A program made the position numbers and the translations under genes. From positions 1 to 57,879 of the forward strand of contig CAXTBC010000021.1 in the NCBI GenBank assembly GCA_964242595.1: a stretch of DNA of 57,879 nt, read 5' to 3'. How positions within the stretch are numbered: the first letter of the stretch is position 1; each line of letters opens with the position of its first letter. This DNA is from BOG-908 sp964242595 (lineage in GTDB: Bacteria > Pseudomonadota > Alphaproteobacteria > Acetobacterales > Acetobacteraceae). Below the pieces are notes generated by a model. That model had not been told where the DNA came from, made no database searches, and saw only the letters and a list, made by a program, of their open reading frames with translations. Shown piece by piece: positions 8,466 through 16,399 of the stretch.

Positions 8466-9894
8466 GGGGCGGTTCTCGCGTCAGTCGCTTCTGTGCGACG
8501 CAATGGCGCAACTGGCAAGGCGCGCGTCGCCGCATACCACGGGCCGATCGTTGCGGTCATCATCCATCTTGCTGGCCGGCCTGGTGGCAGCCGGCGCCTG
8601 GCTGGGCGGCACGCGGGCAGCCCGCGCCCAGGCGATCAACCAGTACCTGGACGCCGGCATACCGGGCTACGACACCGCAGCCGGCGTAACGGTAGCCACC
8701 CGCCAGCACCCCGACTACGACGCGCAGGGCGTGCGCCTTGGCAACTACGTGATCACCCCGGTGCTCAGCGAGAGCGTCGGCTACGACGACAACGTGACCG
8801 GCACCAGGCAGTCCCACGGCAGCGCGCTGGTCGAGACCAACGCCTCGGTGAACGCGACCGGAGGATGGTCCGACACACGGTTTGCCGGGGCGCTCACGGT
8901 CGACAACCTCGAATACCCCGAGCAATCCGGCCAGGACTACACCAACTGGACGGCGGCGATCGGCGGCAGCCACGATTTCGGGCGGGACACGCTGAGCATC
9001 GGCGCCACCCACCTGAACCTGACCCAGACGCCGCGCGACCTGGACGTGCCCGGGCTGACGCAAACCATCGCCTACCGGGTGGAGGATCTGCGCGCCAACT
9101 ACCACGTGGACCTGGGCAGGATATTCATCCAGCCAGGCGTAGACCTGTCGTATTACAACTACGATAACGGCACCGTGGGCGGGGTGCAGTACCTGCAGAA
9201 CTACCGCGACAGGATCACCGTCTCGCCGGAGGTCGTGGGCAGCTACGAGTTCGCCACCCGCCGGCGCGTGGTGGTGATCCTGCGCGACACGCAGGCCGAT
9301 TACGACCGTGCGCCACCCGGCCAGGCCCGGCAGAACTTCAACGATGCCTCCGTGCTGGGCGGCGTGGCCTACGACGCGGACGGGATTATCGGCTTTAGGT
9401 TGCTGGCGGGCTACGAGGAGCGCAGCTTCGCCGCCAGCAACAGCTACAAGATGATCCAGGCACCCATCGTGGAGGGAGCCGTCACCTGGACTCCCACGGG
9501 GCTGACCACGATCACCGGCACGGCCGCGCGCTACATCGAGGACTCGGCCGCCGAGGCGACCGTGGGCTTCACCGAAACCGCGCTGAGGCTGCAGCTGGAC
9601 CACGAGTACCTGCGCAACGTGATCCTGACCGTGCACGGCACCTACTTCATCGACGACTACGGCAGCTCGACCACCGGCAGTGGCGGCAGCCAGACGTTCT
9701 TCACCGGCGGGCTCGGCGGCTCTTACGCGCTCAACCGCAACCTGCGGCTGGCGGCTGACTACACGTATTCCACCCGCAACGGCAACAACACGGCCAGCAC
9801 GGTGCTGCCGCCGAGTTTCGGGCCAAACGGGGTGATCTTCGGCGGTAACTACTCGGAGAACACGTTCCGGCTGACGCTTCGCTTTGCCCTGTGA
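8449..9894 (+). CDS. Outer-membrane beta-barrel protein of the polysaccharide locus
   Basis: About 481 residues. An Ala-rich signal peptide with the core SSILLAGLVAAGAWLGG ends near ARAQA. The mature protein is built of alternating amphipathic strands (YVITPVLSESVGYDDNVTG near its start) and ends in FRLTLRFAL, a C-terminal aromatic strand typical of outer-membrane barrels. It resembles the BBP2-type barrels found with exopolysaccharide export genes. The start at 8449 has GGGGAAGAG nine bases upstream; 8503 is an alternative closer to the signal peptide but without a ribosome site. It is divergent from the polymerase gene and upstream of the export lipoprotein gene. It may form or support the outer-membrane export channel. 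Confidence 0.82.
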   Translation: MAGFNTGRFSRQSLLCDAMAQLARRASPHTTGRSLRSSSILLAGLVAAGAWLGGTRAARAQAINQYLDAGIPGYDTAAGVTVATRQHPDYDAQGVRLGNYVITPVLSESVGYDDNVTGTRQSHGSALVETNASVNATGGWSDTRFAGALTVDNLEYPEQSGQDYTNWTAAIGGSHDFGRDTLSIGATHLNLTQTPRDLDVPGLTQTIAYRVEDLRANYHVDLGRIFIQPGVDLSYYNYDNGTVGGVQYLQNYRDRITVSPEVVGSYEFATRRRVVVILRDTQADYDRAPPGQARQNFNDASVLGGVAYDADGIIGFRLLAGYEERSFAASNSYKMIQAPIVEGAVTWTPTGLTTITGTAARYIEDSAAEATVGFTETALRLQLDHEYLRNVILTVHGTYFIDDYGSSTTGSGGSQTFFTGGLGGSYALNRNLRLAADYTYSTRNGNNTASTVLPPSFGPNGVIFGGNYSENTFRLTLRFAL

Positions 9895-9923
9895 CTTTGG
9901 CGCGTGTCAGGCAGGCGAAGGGA

Positions 9924-9966
9924 GGAAGGCCTTCTTTTTCGAGAAACAGAGATAAAAAGCTTTTGC
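9924..9966. repeat. Family-1 half element (A arm)
   Basis: A single A-type arm with a slightly decayed stem (GAGAAACAGAGATAAAAAGC). It starts about 30 bases after the barrel gene stop and is followed by a remnant of the spacer (GTGCTGTCGTGG). No second arm is visible. Confidence 0.75.
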
Positions 9967-10067
9967 TCGTGCTGTCGTGGTTTTGTCCGGCAGCGTCCGT
10001 GTGTGCTGACGTCCCGGGCTCGATACGATCTGTTATGATCTTGCAATGACTACAGGAGTGTTTGCCG

Positions 10068-10640
10068 ATGTTCTTCCGTGCTGTCTTTTTCCGCCTGATA
10101 GCGGGTGGCGTGTTGGCGGCCGCGGTGGCCGCTTGCACGCCGGGCGGCAATTTGCCGCCGCTGGCCGAGTACTCGGAGGGCGCCTACCGGCTAGGTGGTG
10201 GCGACCAGATCCGGGTGATCACCTTTGGGTCCGACCAGCTCAGCGGCCAGTTTCACGTGGACGACCAGGGCAGCGTGGCGATGCCGCTGGTGGGTAACAT
10301 CCAGGCCGGCGGCCTGACCTCCACGCAGTTCGCCGCGAAGCTGCAGGACCAGCTGGAATCTCAAAAGTTCTTGAAGGAACCAAAAGTTTCGGTGGAGGTG
10401 CTGGCGTACCGGCCGATCTTCGTGCTGGGCGAAGTGGCCAAGCCGGGGCAGTACAACTTCTCGCCGGGAATGACCATGCTGACCGCCGTGGCGGTGGCCG
10501 GCGGGTTCACCTACCGGGCAGTGGAGGATTACGCCTCGGACGTGCGCACCGATGGTGGCGCGGCGCGCGAAGGCAAGATCACCCCGCACAGCTTCCTGGC
10601 GCCTGGCGACGTGATCAAGGTCTATGAACGGCATTTCTAG
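10068..10640 (+). CDS. Polysaccharide export lipoprotein (Wza/GumB type)
   Basis: A 190-residue protein. The leader ends in a lipobox (VAAC, Cys about residue 23), so it should be an outer-membrane lipoprotein. A Poly_export domain follows (YRLGGGDQIRVITFG, then DDQGSVAMPLVGNIQAGGLT) and one SLBB-like segment (RPIFVLGEVAKPGQYNFSPG). It ends in a short PGDVIKVYER strand, giving the short single-SLBB form seen in GumB-like proteins. The ATG at 10068 is nine bases after AGGAG (10054-10058); a TTG at 10062 is less well spaced. It would form the periplasmic part of the export channel, with the upstream barrel protein as probable partner. No Wzc-type kinase or copolymerase gene is in the window. 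Confidence 0.92.
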   Translation: MFFRAVFFRLIAGGVLAAAVAACTPGGNLPPLAEYSEGAYRLGGGDQIRVITFGSDQLSGQFHVDDQGSVAMPLVGNIQAGGLTSTQFAAKLQDQLESQKFLKEPKVSVEVLAYRPIFVLGEVAKPGQYNFSPGMTMLTAVAVAGGFTYRAVEDYASDVRTDGGAAREGKITPHSFLAPGDVIKVYERHF

Positions 10641-10652
10641 AAGGAAGTCGTA

Positions 10653-11633
10653 TTGAAAAGTCGAATCAAAGAATTTCTGCGCGCGCGGCTGCAACACGCC
10701 GCGACTGCGGCACAAAAGCTTTTTGTTTCTTTTTTTCAAAAAAGAAGTGCTTCCTTTCCTTCTCCCCCACTCCCCCGCCGAGCCGTCCTAGCCGGCATGG
10801 CCACAAGCCTGGTTCCCGCCAGCCGCACAGAAATCCTGGCCGACTACCGTTTCGGCAACAACCGCGCCGACGCCACGGTGCGCAGCATGGCCGACCTGCG
10901 CCGCCACTTCCGCTTCCGCTACATCTACGATAACGGGCGGCTGGACAGGCTGGACTCCTACTGGTCCAAGCACCGGGACTACCCGGAAGGCGACCCACGC
11001 TCGCTGCACGTGTTCGGCGCCGATCACCTGGCGCTGAAGGGCCGCGTGCCGCCGGGTGGTGGATTGCGGCCGGGCGGTATCGAATCCGGCATGTTGCGCG
11101 CGCTGATACCGGTGCAGCCCGGCATGGTGGTGGAGATGCGCGCCAAGCTGCCGCGCGGCCTGGGCACCTGGCCGGCGTTCTGGCTCAATCCCGGAGTGGA
11201 GTATCCGGACGGGCATTTCTCGGCCACACCCTGGCCGCCCGAGATCGACATCTTCGAGTTCTTCGACTGGCAAGGCCGCGACCGGCCGCGCATCATGACC
11301 GCCCACGTGCAGGATGCCGGCCGGCCGCAGGATTTCGGCAACCCGCATGTTCTGATGACGAAGTTCAACGGAGGCGAGTACGATCCTAGGATCGACTTCT
11401 CGGCCGGCTACCATGTGTTCGGGCTGGACTGGCAGGAGGACCGGCCCATCTGGCTGCTGGACGGCCAGGTGATCCAGAAGAGCGTGTACGCGTGGCGTGC
11501 GCCGCCGGCGCACGTGCTGATCACCAACCAGATCGGCATGTTGCTGAAGGGGACGGACATGACGGGGATGAAGGACGAGGGGGACGGGTGGGACTACTGC
11601 GTAGATTACCTGCGGGTGACACGAAGAACGTAG
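10653..11633 (+). CDS. Glycoside hydrolase family 16 protein
   Basis: Up to 326 residues. The catalytic signature EIDIFE (ExDxxE, about residues 200-205) defines GH16 endo-beta-glucanase-like enzymes, with a beta-jelly-roll around it (GTWPAFWLNP before, HVFGLDWQEDRPIWLLDG after). In an export locus it probably trims or releases the polysaccharide. The start is uncertain. A TTG at 10653, five bases after AAGGAAG, gives a protein whose residues 21-32 (QKLFVSFFQKRS) are encoded by a family-1 repeat arm, followed by PRRAVLAGMA, which looks like a twin-arginine signal. The first ATG, at 10797, would cut that signal in half. It lies 12 bases after the export lipoprotein gene, so co-transcription is likely. 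Confidence 0.85.
   Translation: MKSRIKEFLRARLQHAATAAQKLFVSFFQKRSASFPSPPLPRRAVLAGMATSLVPASRTEILADYRFGNNRADATVRSMADLRRHFRFRYIYDNGRLDRLDSYWSKHRDYPEGDPRSLHVFGADHLALKGRVPPGGGLRPGGIESGMLRALIPVQPGMVVEMRAKLPRGLGTWPAFWLNPGVEYPDGHFSATPWPPEIDIFEFFDWQGRDRPRIMTAHVQDAGRPQDFGNPHVLMTKFNGGEYDPRIDFSAGYHVFGLDWQEDRPIWLLDGQVIQKSVYAWRAPPAHVLITNQIGMLLKGTDMTGMKDEGDGWDYCVDYLRVTRRT
10711..10754. repeat. Family-1 half element inside the GH16 reading frame
   Basis: A right-type arm (AAAAGCTTTTTG, then a T-run and AAAAAAGAAG). It carries no stop codon in the GH16 frame and lies between the possible TTG start and the PRRAVLAG signal motif. Confidence 0.8.
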
Positions 11634-11650
11634 GAGTGAAGCCTGAGCGA

Positions 11651-11810
11651 GGCCAAGGGCTCTGTCCTTGGAACCCGCTAAGGACAAGTCCTTAGAACCT
11701 ATTTTGTAGGATATTCTAAACAGATGGGGGTCTGGGGCCTCAAGGCCCCAGCGGGGTTTGGGGCAGAGCCCCATGCTTGTCTATAGGTCAAAGTTTACGG
11801 CCGTTAGTAT
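11651..11810. repeat. Family-2 element, complete, with tail
   Basis: Left hairpin CCAAGGGCTCTGTCCTTGG, AAGGACAAGTCCTT, central GGGGCCTCAAGGCCCC, right end AGCGGGGTTTGGGGCAGAG, then the same tail as at 16-53. The left hairpin has a paired G-to-A and C-to-T change compared with the copies at 51845 and 57830. Together with the next element it fills the 300-base gap after the GH16 gene. No gene is seen there. Confidence 0.85.
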
Positions 11811-11931
11811 AAGAGCGCCTAAACGGAGGGGGTCCGGGCCTCAAGGCCTCGTCACGCGAACGCGTGCTGCGCACGACGGGTTTTGGGCAGAGCCCCACTC
11901 TGGTTCTTTTTCTCGAAAAAGAACTGTTTGC
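11811..11931. repeat. Chimera of a family-2 right end and a family-1 B arm
   Basis: Bases 11845-11876 carry the inverted arm module (GCGTGCTGCGCACGACGG). A family-2 right end (TTTTGGGCAGAGCCCC) follows and is joined directly to a B-type family-1 arm (GGTTCTTTTTCTCG, AAAAAGAAC). The junction is at about 11900. It ends two bases before the flippase stop codon. Confidence 0.8.
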
Positions 11932-11933
11932 TT

Positions 11934-13367
11934 TCATCCTTTCAACAACGCTCGCAGCGACCAGACGTCGCCCAAAATCGCCCGTCCCCACGGCAGAACC
12001 AGCATGGTCCCCAGGCAAGCCGCGTAGGACAGCGCCACCTCTCCTACGAGCCCCAAACTGGTCCGTGCCTGCCACAGCAGCAGCGTGGCGCACGCCACCG
12101 CCAGGCCGGCGCCGATCGGCCAGGTAGCGCGCGCGATGTCGCCCAGGCCCACCGGGCCTTGCCGCGTGGCGCCCCAGAGCGGCACGCCCACGATAACGGG
12201 TGAGAAACAGGCATAGGCGCGGGCCACACCCAGCGGCCCCCAATGCAGGCCGCACAGGATGGAGGCGAGCAGCGCGACGCCGCTGACCAGGCCGTAGCGC
12301 AACTGCGCTTTCACCCGGCCCTGGCTCACGAACAGCCAGTAGGCGGCGGCGCCGAATGGCACCAGGACGGTGGCCAACGAGAGGGTGCCAACGATGGGAG
12401 CGGCGTCCCGCCAAGCCGGGCCGAGCACAAGCGGCACCAGCAGGGCTGATTGCGTGCCGGCCCAGAGCAGGCCGGGAGCGGCCACCAGCAGCAGGCCCTG
12501 CAGCATCTGCCGGTGCGCGCGCGCGTAGGTCGCGCCGCTGCCGGCCAGGCGAGAGAGCAGCGAGACAGCCACCCGGTCCATCGGCAGGCTGATCTGCCAC
12601 CACGGCACGATCACCAGCTTGTAGGCACGGTCGTACAGGCCCAGCGCCGCGGTGCCGTCCAGCCGGCCGATCAGCACCGTGGACAGGTTGGTCTCCAGGT
12701 AGCCTAGCAGGTTGAAGCCGGTGAGGTGGCCACCGAAGCGCAGCAGGCCTCCCAACCCCTGCTCGCGGCGCGGGCGCTGCGGCCGCCAATCCGACATCGT
12801 CCAGGCCAGCACCAGGATGGTCACCGCGTTGGCCGCCTGCATCAGCACCAGAGACCAGGCGCCGCACCCGGCGACGGCGGCGCCCACGCCCACCGTGAAG
12901 GCGGCCAGCGCGCACGCGATGTCGATGGTGGCCAGCGCGCCGTAGCGCATTTGCCGGTTCATCAGCGCGATCTGCTGGGCTGCGGCGCCGCTCAGCACCA
13001 GCATGGCGCCTACCGCCGCGGTGATGCCGACCAGCCTGGGCTGCTGGTAGAACCAGGCGACCAGCGGTGCGGCAAGAACCAGGCCGGTGGCCAGAACCAG
13101 GCTGACCCCCAGGTTGATCCAGAACAGCGCCGAGAGCTCGTTCTGGCTGATGCTGGGCCGCTGCACGGTGGCCTGCGCCAGCCCCAGGTCGTTGAACACC
13201 TGCACCAGGGCAAGGACGGGCGCCACCATGGCGATCAGGCCGAACTCCGCCGGCAGCAGGAAGTGCGCGAGCACGATCTGGGCGGAGAACTGCAGCAGGA
13301 AGCGCACGCCCTGCGAGCCGAAGGTGAGTGCCACACCCCGGACCGAGGCGCGCTGCAGTGTCGACAT
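11934..13367 (-). CDS. Wzx-type polysaccharide flippase (MOP superfamily)
   Basis: 477 residues with about 12-14 hydrophobic helices and the opening MSTLQRASVRGVALTFGSQG, which matches the N-terminus of the WzxC/oligosaccharide-flippase family. Further family-like sequence: AEFGLIAMVAPVLALVQVF and NLSTVLIGRLDGTAALGLYD. It would translocate lipid-linked repeat units across the inner membrane for the Wzy-type polymerase of this locus. An in-frame ATG at 13466 would add 33 Pro/Ala-rich residues unlike the family, so the internal ATG at 13367 is preferred. The gene is convergent with the GH16 gene and lies downstream of the small membrane protein gene on the same strand. Confidence 0.88.
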   Translation of the reverse strand: MSTLQRASVRGVALTFGSQGVRFLLQFSAQIVLAHFLLPAEFGLIAMVAPVLALVQVFNDLGLAQATVQRPSISQNELSALFWINLGVSLVLATGLVLAAPLVAWFYQQPRLVGITAAVGAMLVLSGAAAQQIALMNRQMRYGALATIDIACALAAFTVGVGAAVAGCGAWSLVLMQAANAVTILVLAWTMSDWRPQRPRREQGLGGLLRFGGHLTGFNLLGYLETNLSTVLIGRLDGTAALGLYDRAYKLVIVPWWQISLPMDRVAVSLLSRLAGSGATYARAHRQMLQGLLLVAAPGLLWAGTQSALLVPLVLGPAWRDAAPIVGTLSLATVLVPFGAAAYWLFVSQGRVKAQLRYGLVSGVALLASILCGLHWGPLGVARAYACFSPVIVGVPLWGATRQGPVGLGDIARATWPIGAGLAVACATLLLWQARTSLGLVGEVALSYAACLGTMLVLPWGRAILGDVWSLRALLKG

Positions 13368-13565
13368 GTCGGCAGTGCCACCCAGAGCGCCAGCGACGCG
13401 CGGGCCTTCGGGGCGGGCGGCCGGAGCCCCTGGGTCCATCGCCGGCGGCCCCAGGGCGGTATCCATCGGATGTTGTACGCCTAGCGGTGGGTTCAGAAAG
13501 CCGTATCGTGAGAGGCCCTAAACACCGACGCCTCGCCAGGATCGTTGAACGGCTGTGGCCCGATC

Positions 13566-13811
13566 CTAGTGGTGGAACAGCTGCCACATCGACAGTCCGA
13601 ACCCGCTCCACAGCGTTACGCCGAGAACAAGCCCGACGACCAGCCCCTTCGCTGGCCCCAGCCGTTCGCCTGGCGCTTCGTCGACGAGTTTTCGTCCCTG
13701 CGAGTCAACAAGGCGCAAAGGCAGCACTATGGCCGAAGGCCGCGCCTCGGCCGGCATAGGTGCCAGCCTGGATGCGGACGACAAGTTGATCGACTCTGAT
13801 TGGGCAGCCAT
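13566..13811 (-). CDS. Small single-pass membrane protein, unknown
   Basis: An 81-residue protein not recognised from any family. Residues 1-55 are polar (MAAQSESINLSSASRLAPMP, then IVLPLRLVDSQGRKLVDEAP). Residues 57-79 form one transmembrane helix (GLVVGLVLGVTLWSGFGLSM) and the protein ends WQLFHH. The ATG at 13811 has AGGGG five to six bases upstream. It sits between the flippase gene and the divergent guaA, on the flippase strand with a 200-base gap. It may belong to the polysaccharide locus. Coding is supported by the ribosome site and by the membrane segment. Confidence 0.6.
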   Translation of the reverse strand: MAAQSESINLSSASRLAPMPAEARPSAIVLPLRLVDSQGRKLVDEAPGERLGPAKGLVVGLVLGVTLWSGFGLSMWQLFHH

Positions 13812-14014
13812 TTCAACCCCTACGTGCGCAGCTGAGCCGCGTCTTCTAATTTCAGGCGTGCTCACTTTTTGTATGACGGAACTGTGAGTGTGACCTGGGT
13901 ATATGAACGCCGGGTAAAAGACCAGCACAACAGATTTTTCACATTCGGGCCACGTTTCGGCCGCAGTTACGCTGCCGGCTTGCCGCGCACCGTCCTGCTG
14001 TGCTGAGTGCGGCC

Positions 14015-15574
14015 ATGTCAGACGCCACAACCAGCCGCATCCTGATCCTGGATTTCGGCAGCCAGGTCACTCAGCTGATCGCCCGCAGGCTGCGCGAATC
14101 CGGCGTCTACTGCGAGATCCTGCCCTTCACTGCAGACGCGGCCCGGGTCGCCGCCTGGGCACCGCAGGGAGTCGTCCTGTCGGGTGGGCCGGCCAGCGTG
14201 GCCGATCGTGGCGCGCCGCTGGCCGATCCGGCCATCTACGCGCTCGGTGTGCCGATCCTCGGCATCTGCTACGGCCAGCAGCTGCTGGTGGCGCAACTGG
14301 GCGGCACGGTGCAGGGCAGTGACCATCGGGAGTTCGGCCGCGCGCATGTGGACGTAACGGCGGATTGCGCGCTGTTCGCCGGCGTGTGGGCAGTGGGTGC
14401 GCGCGAGCAGGTATGGATGAGTCACGGCGACCGGGTGACCGCGCTGCCACCGGGCTTCAGCGTGGTGGCCAGCAGCGAGGGGGCGCCGTTCGCGGTGATC
14501 GCCGACGAGCGGCGGCGGATTTACGGCACGCAGTTCCACGTGGAGGTGGTGCACACGCCGCACGGCGCGGCGCTGCTGCGCAACTTTGCCCATGGCGTGT
14601 GCGGCTGCGGCGGCGAGTGGACGATGGCGGCGTTCCGCGAGGCCGCGGTGGCACGGATCCGCGCCCAGGTGGGCCAGGGCCGGGTGATCTGCGGGCTGTC
14701 GGGCGGGGTGGACAGCTCGGTGGCCGCCATGCTGCTGCACGAAGCCCTGGGCGAGCAGCTCACCTGCATCTTCGTCGACCACGGCCTGTTGCGCGCCGGC
14801 GAGGCCGAGCAGGTGGTCGGTACCTTCCAGGGCCGCTTCCACCTGCCGCTGGTGCACCGCGACGCCAGCGCCCTGTTCGTGGGCGCCCTGGCCGGCGTCA
14901 CCGACCCCGAAGCCAAGCGCAAGACGATCGGCCGGCTGTTCATCGACGTGTTCGAGGAGGAGGCGGCCCGCGCCGGCGGCGCCGACTTCCTGGCCCAGGG
15001 CACGCTGTACCCGGACGTGATCGAGAGCGTGTCCGTCACCGGCGGGCCATCCGTCACCATCAAAAGCCACCACAACGTGGGTGGCCTGCCGGAGCGGATG
15101 CGCATGGCCCTGGTGGAGCCGTTGCGCGAGCTGTTCAAGGACGAGGTGCGCGTGCTGGGGCGCGAGCTGGGCCTGAGCGACGCGATCGTCGGCCGCCACC
15201 CGTTCCCTGGGCCGGGGCTGGCCATACGCATCCCCGGCGAGGTGACGGCCGAGAAGCTGGACGTGCTGCGCCGGGCCGACACGATCTACCTGGAGGAGAT
15301 ACGCGCCGCCGGGCTATACGACGCGATCTGGCAGGCCTTTGCGGTGCTGCTGCCGGTGCGCAGCGTGGGCGTGATGGGCGACCAGCGCACCTACGAGCAG
15401 GTGTGCGGCCTGCGCGCGGTGACGAGCACGGACGGCATGACGGCGGACGTCTACCCGTTCGACATGGGATTCCTGACCCGCGTGGCGGGCCGCATCGTCA
15501 ACGAGGTGCGGGGCATCAACCGCGTGGTGTTCGACGTGACAAGCAAGCCGCCCGGGACGATCGAGTGGGAGTGA
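14015..15574 (+). CDS. guaA: GMP synthase (glutamine-hydrolysing)
   Basis: 519 residues, the full family length. The class-I glutamine amidotransferase domain comes first (ILILDFGSQVTQLIARRLRE; nucleophile Cys85 in GICYGQQ; His and Glu in GTQFHVEVVHTP). The PP-loop ATP pyrophosphatase domain follows (GLSGGVDSSVAA at about 228), then the C-terminal dimerisation domain ending in PPGTIEWE. It converts XMP, ATP and glutamine to GMP in the cytoplasm. The start is the ATG at 14015, directly before the domain. The next gene begins nine bases after the stop. No regulatory element is evident in the 200-base upstream gap. Confidence 0.98.
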   Translation: MSDATTSRILILDFGSQVTQLIARRLRESGVYCEILPFTADAARVAAWAPQGVVLSGGPASVADRGAPLADPAIYALGVPILGICYGQQLLVAQLGGTVQGSDHREFGRAHVDVTADCALFAGVWAVGAREQVWMSHGDRVTALPPGFSVVASSEGAPFAVIADERRRIYGTQFHVEVVHTPHGAALLRNFAHGVCGCGGEWTMAAFREAAVARIRAQVGQGRVICGLSGGVDSSVAAMLLHEALGEQLTCIFVDHGLLRAGEAEQVVGTFQGRFHLPLVHRDASALFVGALAGVTDPEAKRKTIGRLFIDVFEEEAARAGGADFLAQGTLYPDVIESVSVTGGPSVTIKSHHNVGGLPERMRMALVEPLRELFKDEVRVLGRELGLSDAIVGRHPFPGPGLAIRIPGEVTAEKLDVLRRADTIYLEEIRAAGLYDAIWQAFAVLLPVRSVGVMGDQRTYEQVCGLRAVTSTDGMTADVYPFDMGFLTRVAGRIVNEVRGINRVVFDVTSKPPGTIEWE

Positions 15575-15583
15575 CGGGCTTGC

Positions 15584-16015
15584 GTGCGTCCGGCGGAGCG
15601 TGTGGTGGCTAAGCGGGAGGCACGCTGGGTCAGGGTCAGGCACCTCGGTGCCGACGAGAAGGCGACGGTCAGTGCCGCCTGCGAGCGGGTTGTCGCCGAG
15701 CACCTGAAGCCGCTTCACCTGCCGGACATCCACCCCACGCCGTACAACTACCCGATCGACATCTTCGGTAGGTGGCGGGGCAGCAAATACAGCTTCGTCA
15801 CCCGGTTCCGTTCGGGTTTCGCTGACACGGCGGGAGCCGAGTTCGACGTCGCTTTCGCCAGGTTGGACCACCTGGACGAGCTCGTGTCGGAAACGCGGTT
15901 CGACGTGATGTGGCACAGGCACACGGGCCAGTGGTGGCCGTTGCATCGCGCGGTCACGCTCGAGGAAGCGCTGCGCCTGATCGTGACCGATCCCGTGCTG
16001 CGACCGCCGGTGTGA
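15584..16015 (+). CDS. Conserved hypothetical protein (possibly DUF3024-like)
   Basis: A 143-residue soluble protein with no signal peptide or membrane segment. The strongest features are in the second half: RFDVMWHRHTGQWWPLHRA followed by a helix, EEALRLIVTDPVLRPP. This resembles the C-terminal part of DUF3024-like proteins, but the match is weak and I do not assign a function. It starts with GTG nine bases after the guaA stop (alternative GTGs at 15602 and 15605), so it is probably co-transcribed with guaA. Its base composition is slightly less extreme than that of guaA. A decayed gene follows, so this stretch may be an accessory insertion. Confidence 0.6.
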   Translation: MRPAERVVAKREARWVRVRHLGADEKATVSAACERVVAEHLKPLHLPDIHPTPYNYPIDIFGRWRGSKYSFVTRFRSGFADTAGAEFDVAFARLDHLDELVSETRFDVMWHRHTGQWWPLHRAVTLEEALRLIVTDPVLRPPV

Positions 16016-16108
16016 CCGGCAGGCAGCCGCCCCGTTTCGATACGGCCGCCCTGCGCAGGCTTGCGCGGACGCCACGACGCTGCCTGCGACGACAGCGTTG
16101 GCGCGCAG

Positions 16109-16311
16109 GAGCGAGCGCGTTTTCCGCGTGAAGCAACGGAGGTCTACACGGCCCGGGTGGAGGAACTGGTCGGGCGGGGACGTACGACAAGGCTCTCCTC
16201 CTGGTCGCCCGCCTGGCCGGGCTGCGCTCCGCGGCGTAGCAGCAGGCCAACCTGGCAGAGCTGCGGACCCGCCACGGCCGGGAGCGCGACCTCATGAAGA
16301 TGCTGGGATGA
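16109..16311 (+). pseudogene. Decayed C-terminal fragment of a SWIM/DUF6880-like protein
   Basis: Two frames together give a recognisable C-terminus: FPREATEVYTARVEELVGRG, then after a one-base frameshift near 16182 YDKALLLVARLAGLRSAA, an in-frame TAG at 16237, then ANLAELRTRHGRERDLMKML and TGA. The pattern (a repeated YxxAxxLLxRLxxL helix, then LxxLRxRHxRxRxxMxxL) is typical of the end of large SWIM-associated DUF6880-type proteins. No N-terminal part is present. It lies in the 384-base gap between the hypothetical gene and the GT39 gene; nothing else is seen in that gap. Family naming is from memory of the pattern. Confidence 0.55.
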
Positions 16312-16399
16312 CACCTCAGATGCCGCGGCGGTGACGTCCGTCAGTCGGCTAGGCACGCGCGGGATCGGCCGACCGGCGTCCGCGTTGCCGGGAGGCTAC

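Noticed and set aside
5962..8535. A long minus-strand frame covering two genes
   Set aside because: It is a shifted frame of the polymerase and AAA-lid genes; those have better starts, helices and domain patterns.
5328..9167. Several long open frames on the plus strand
   Set aside because: Antisense to the OmpA-like, AAA-lid and polymerase genes; compositionally biased with no motifs, signal peptides or ribosome sites.
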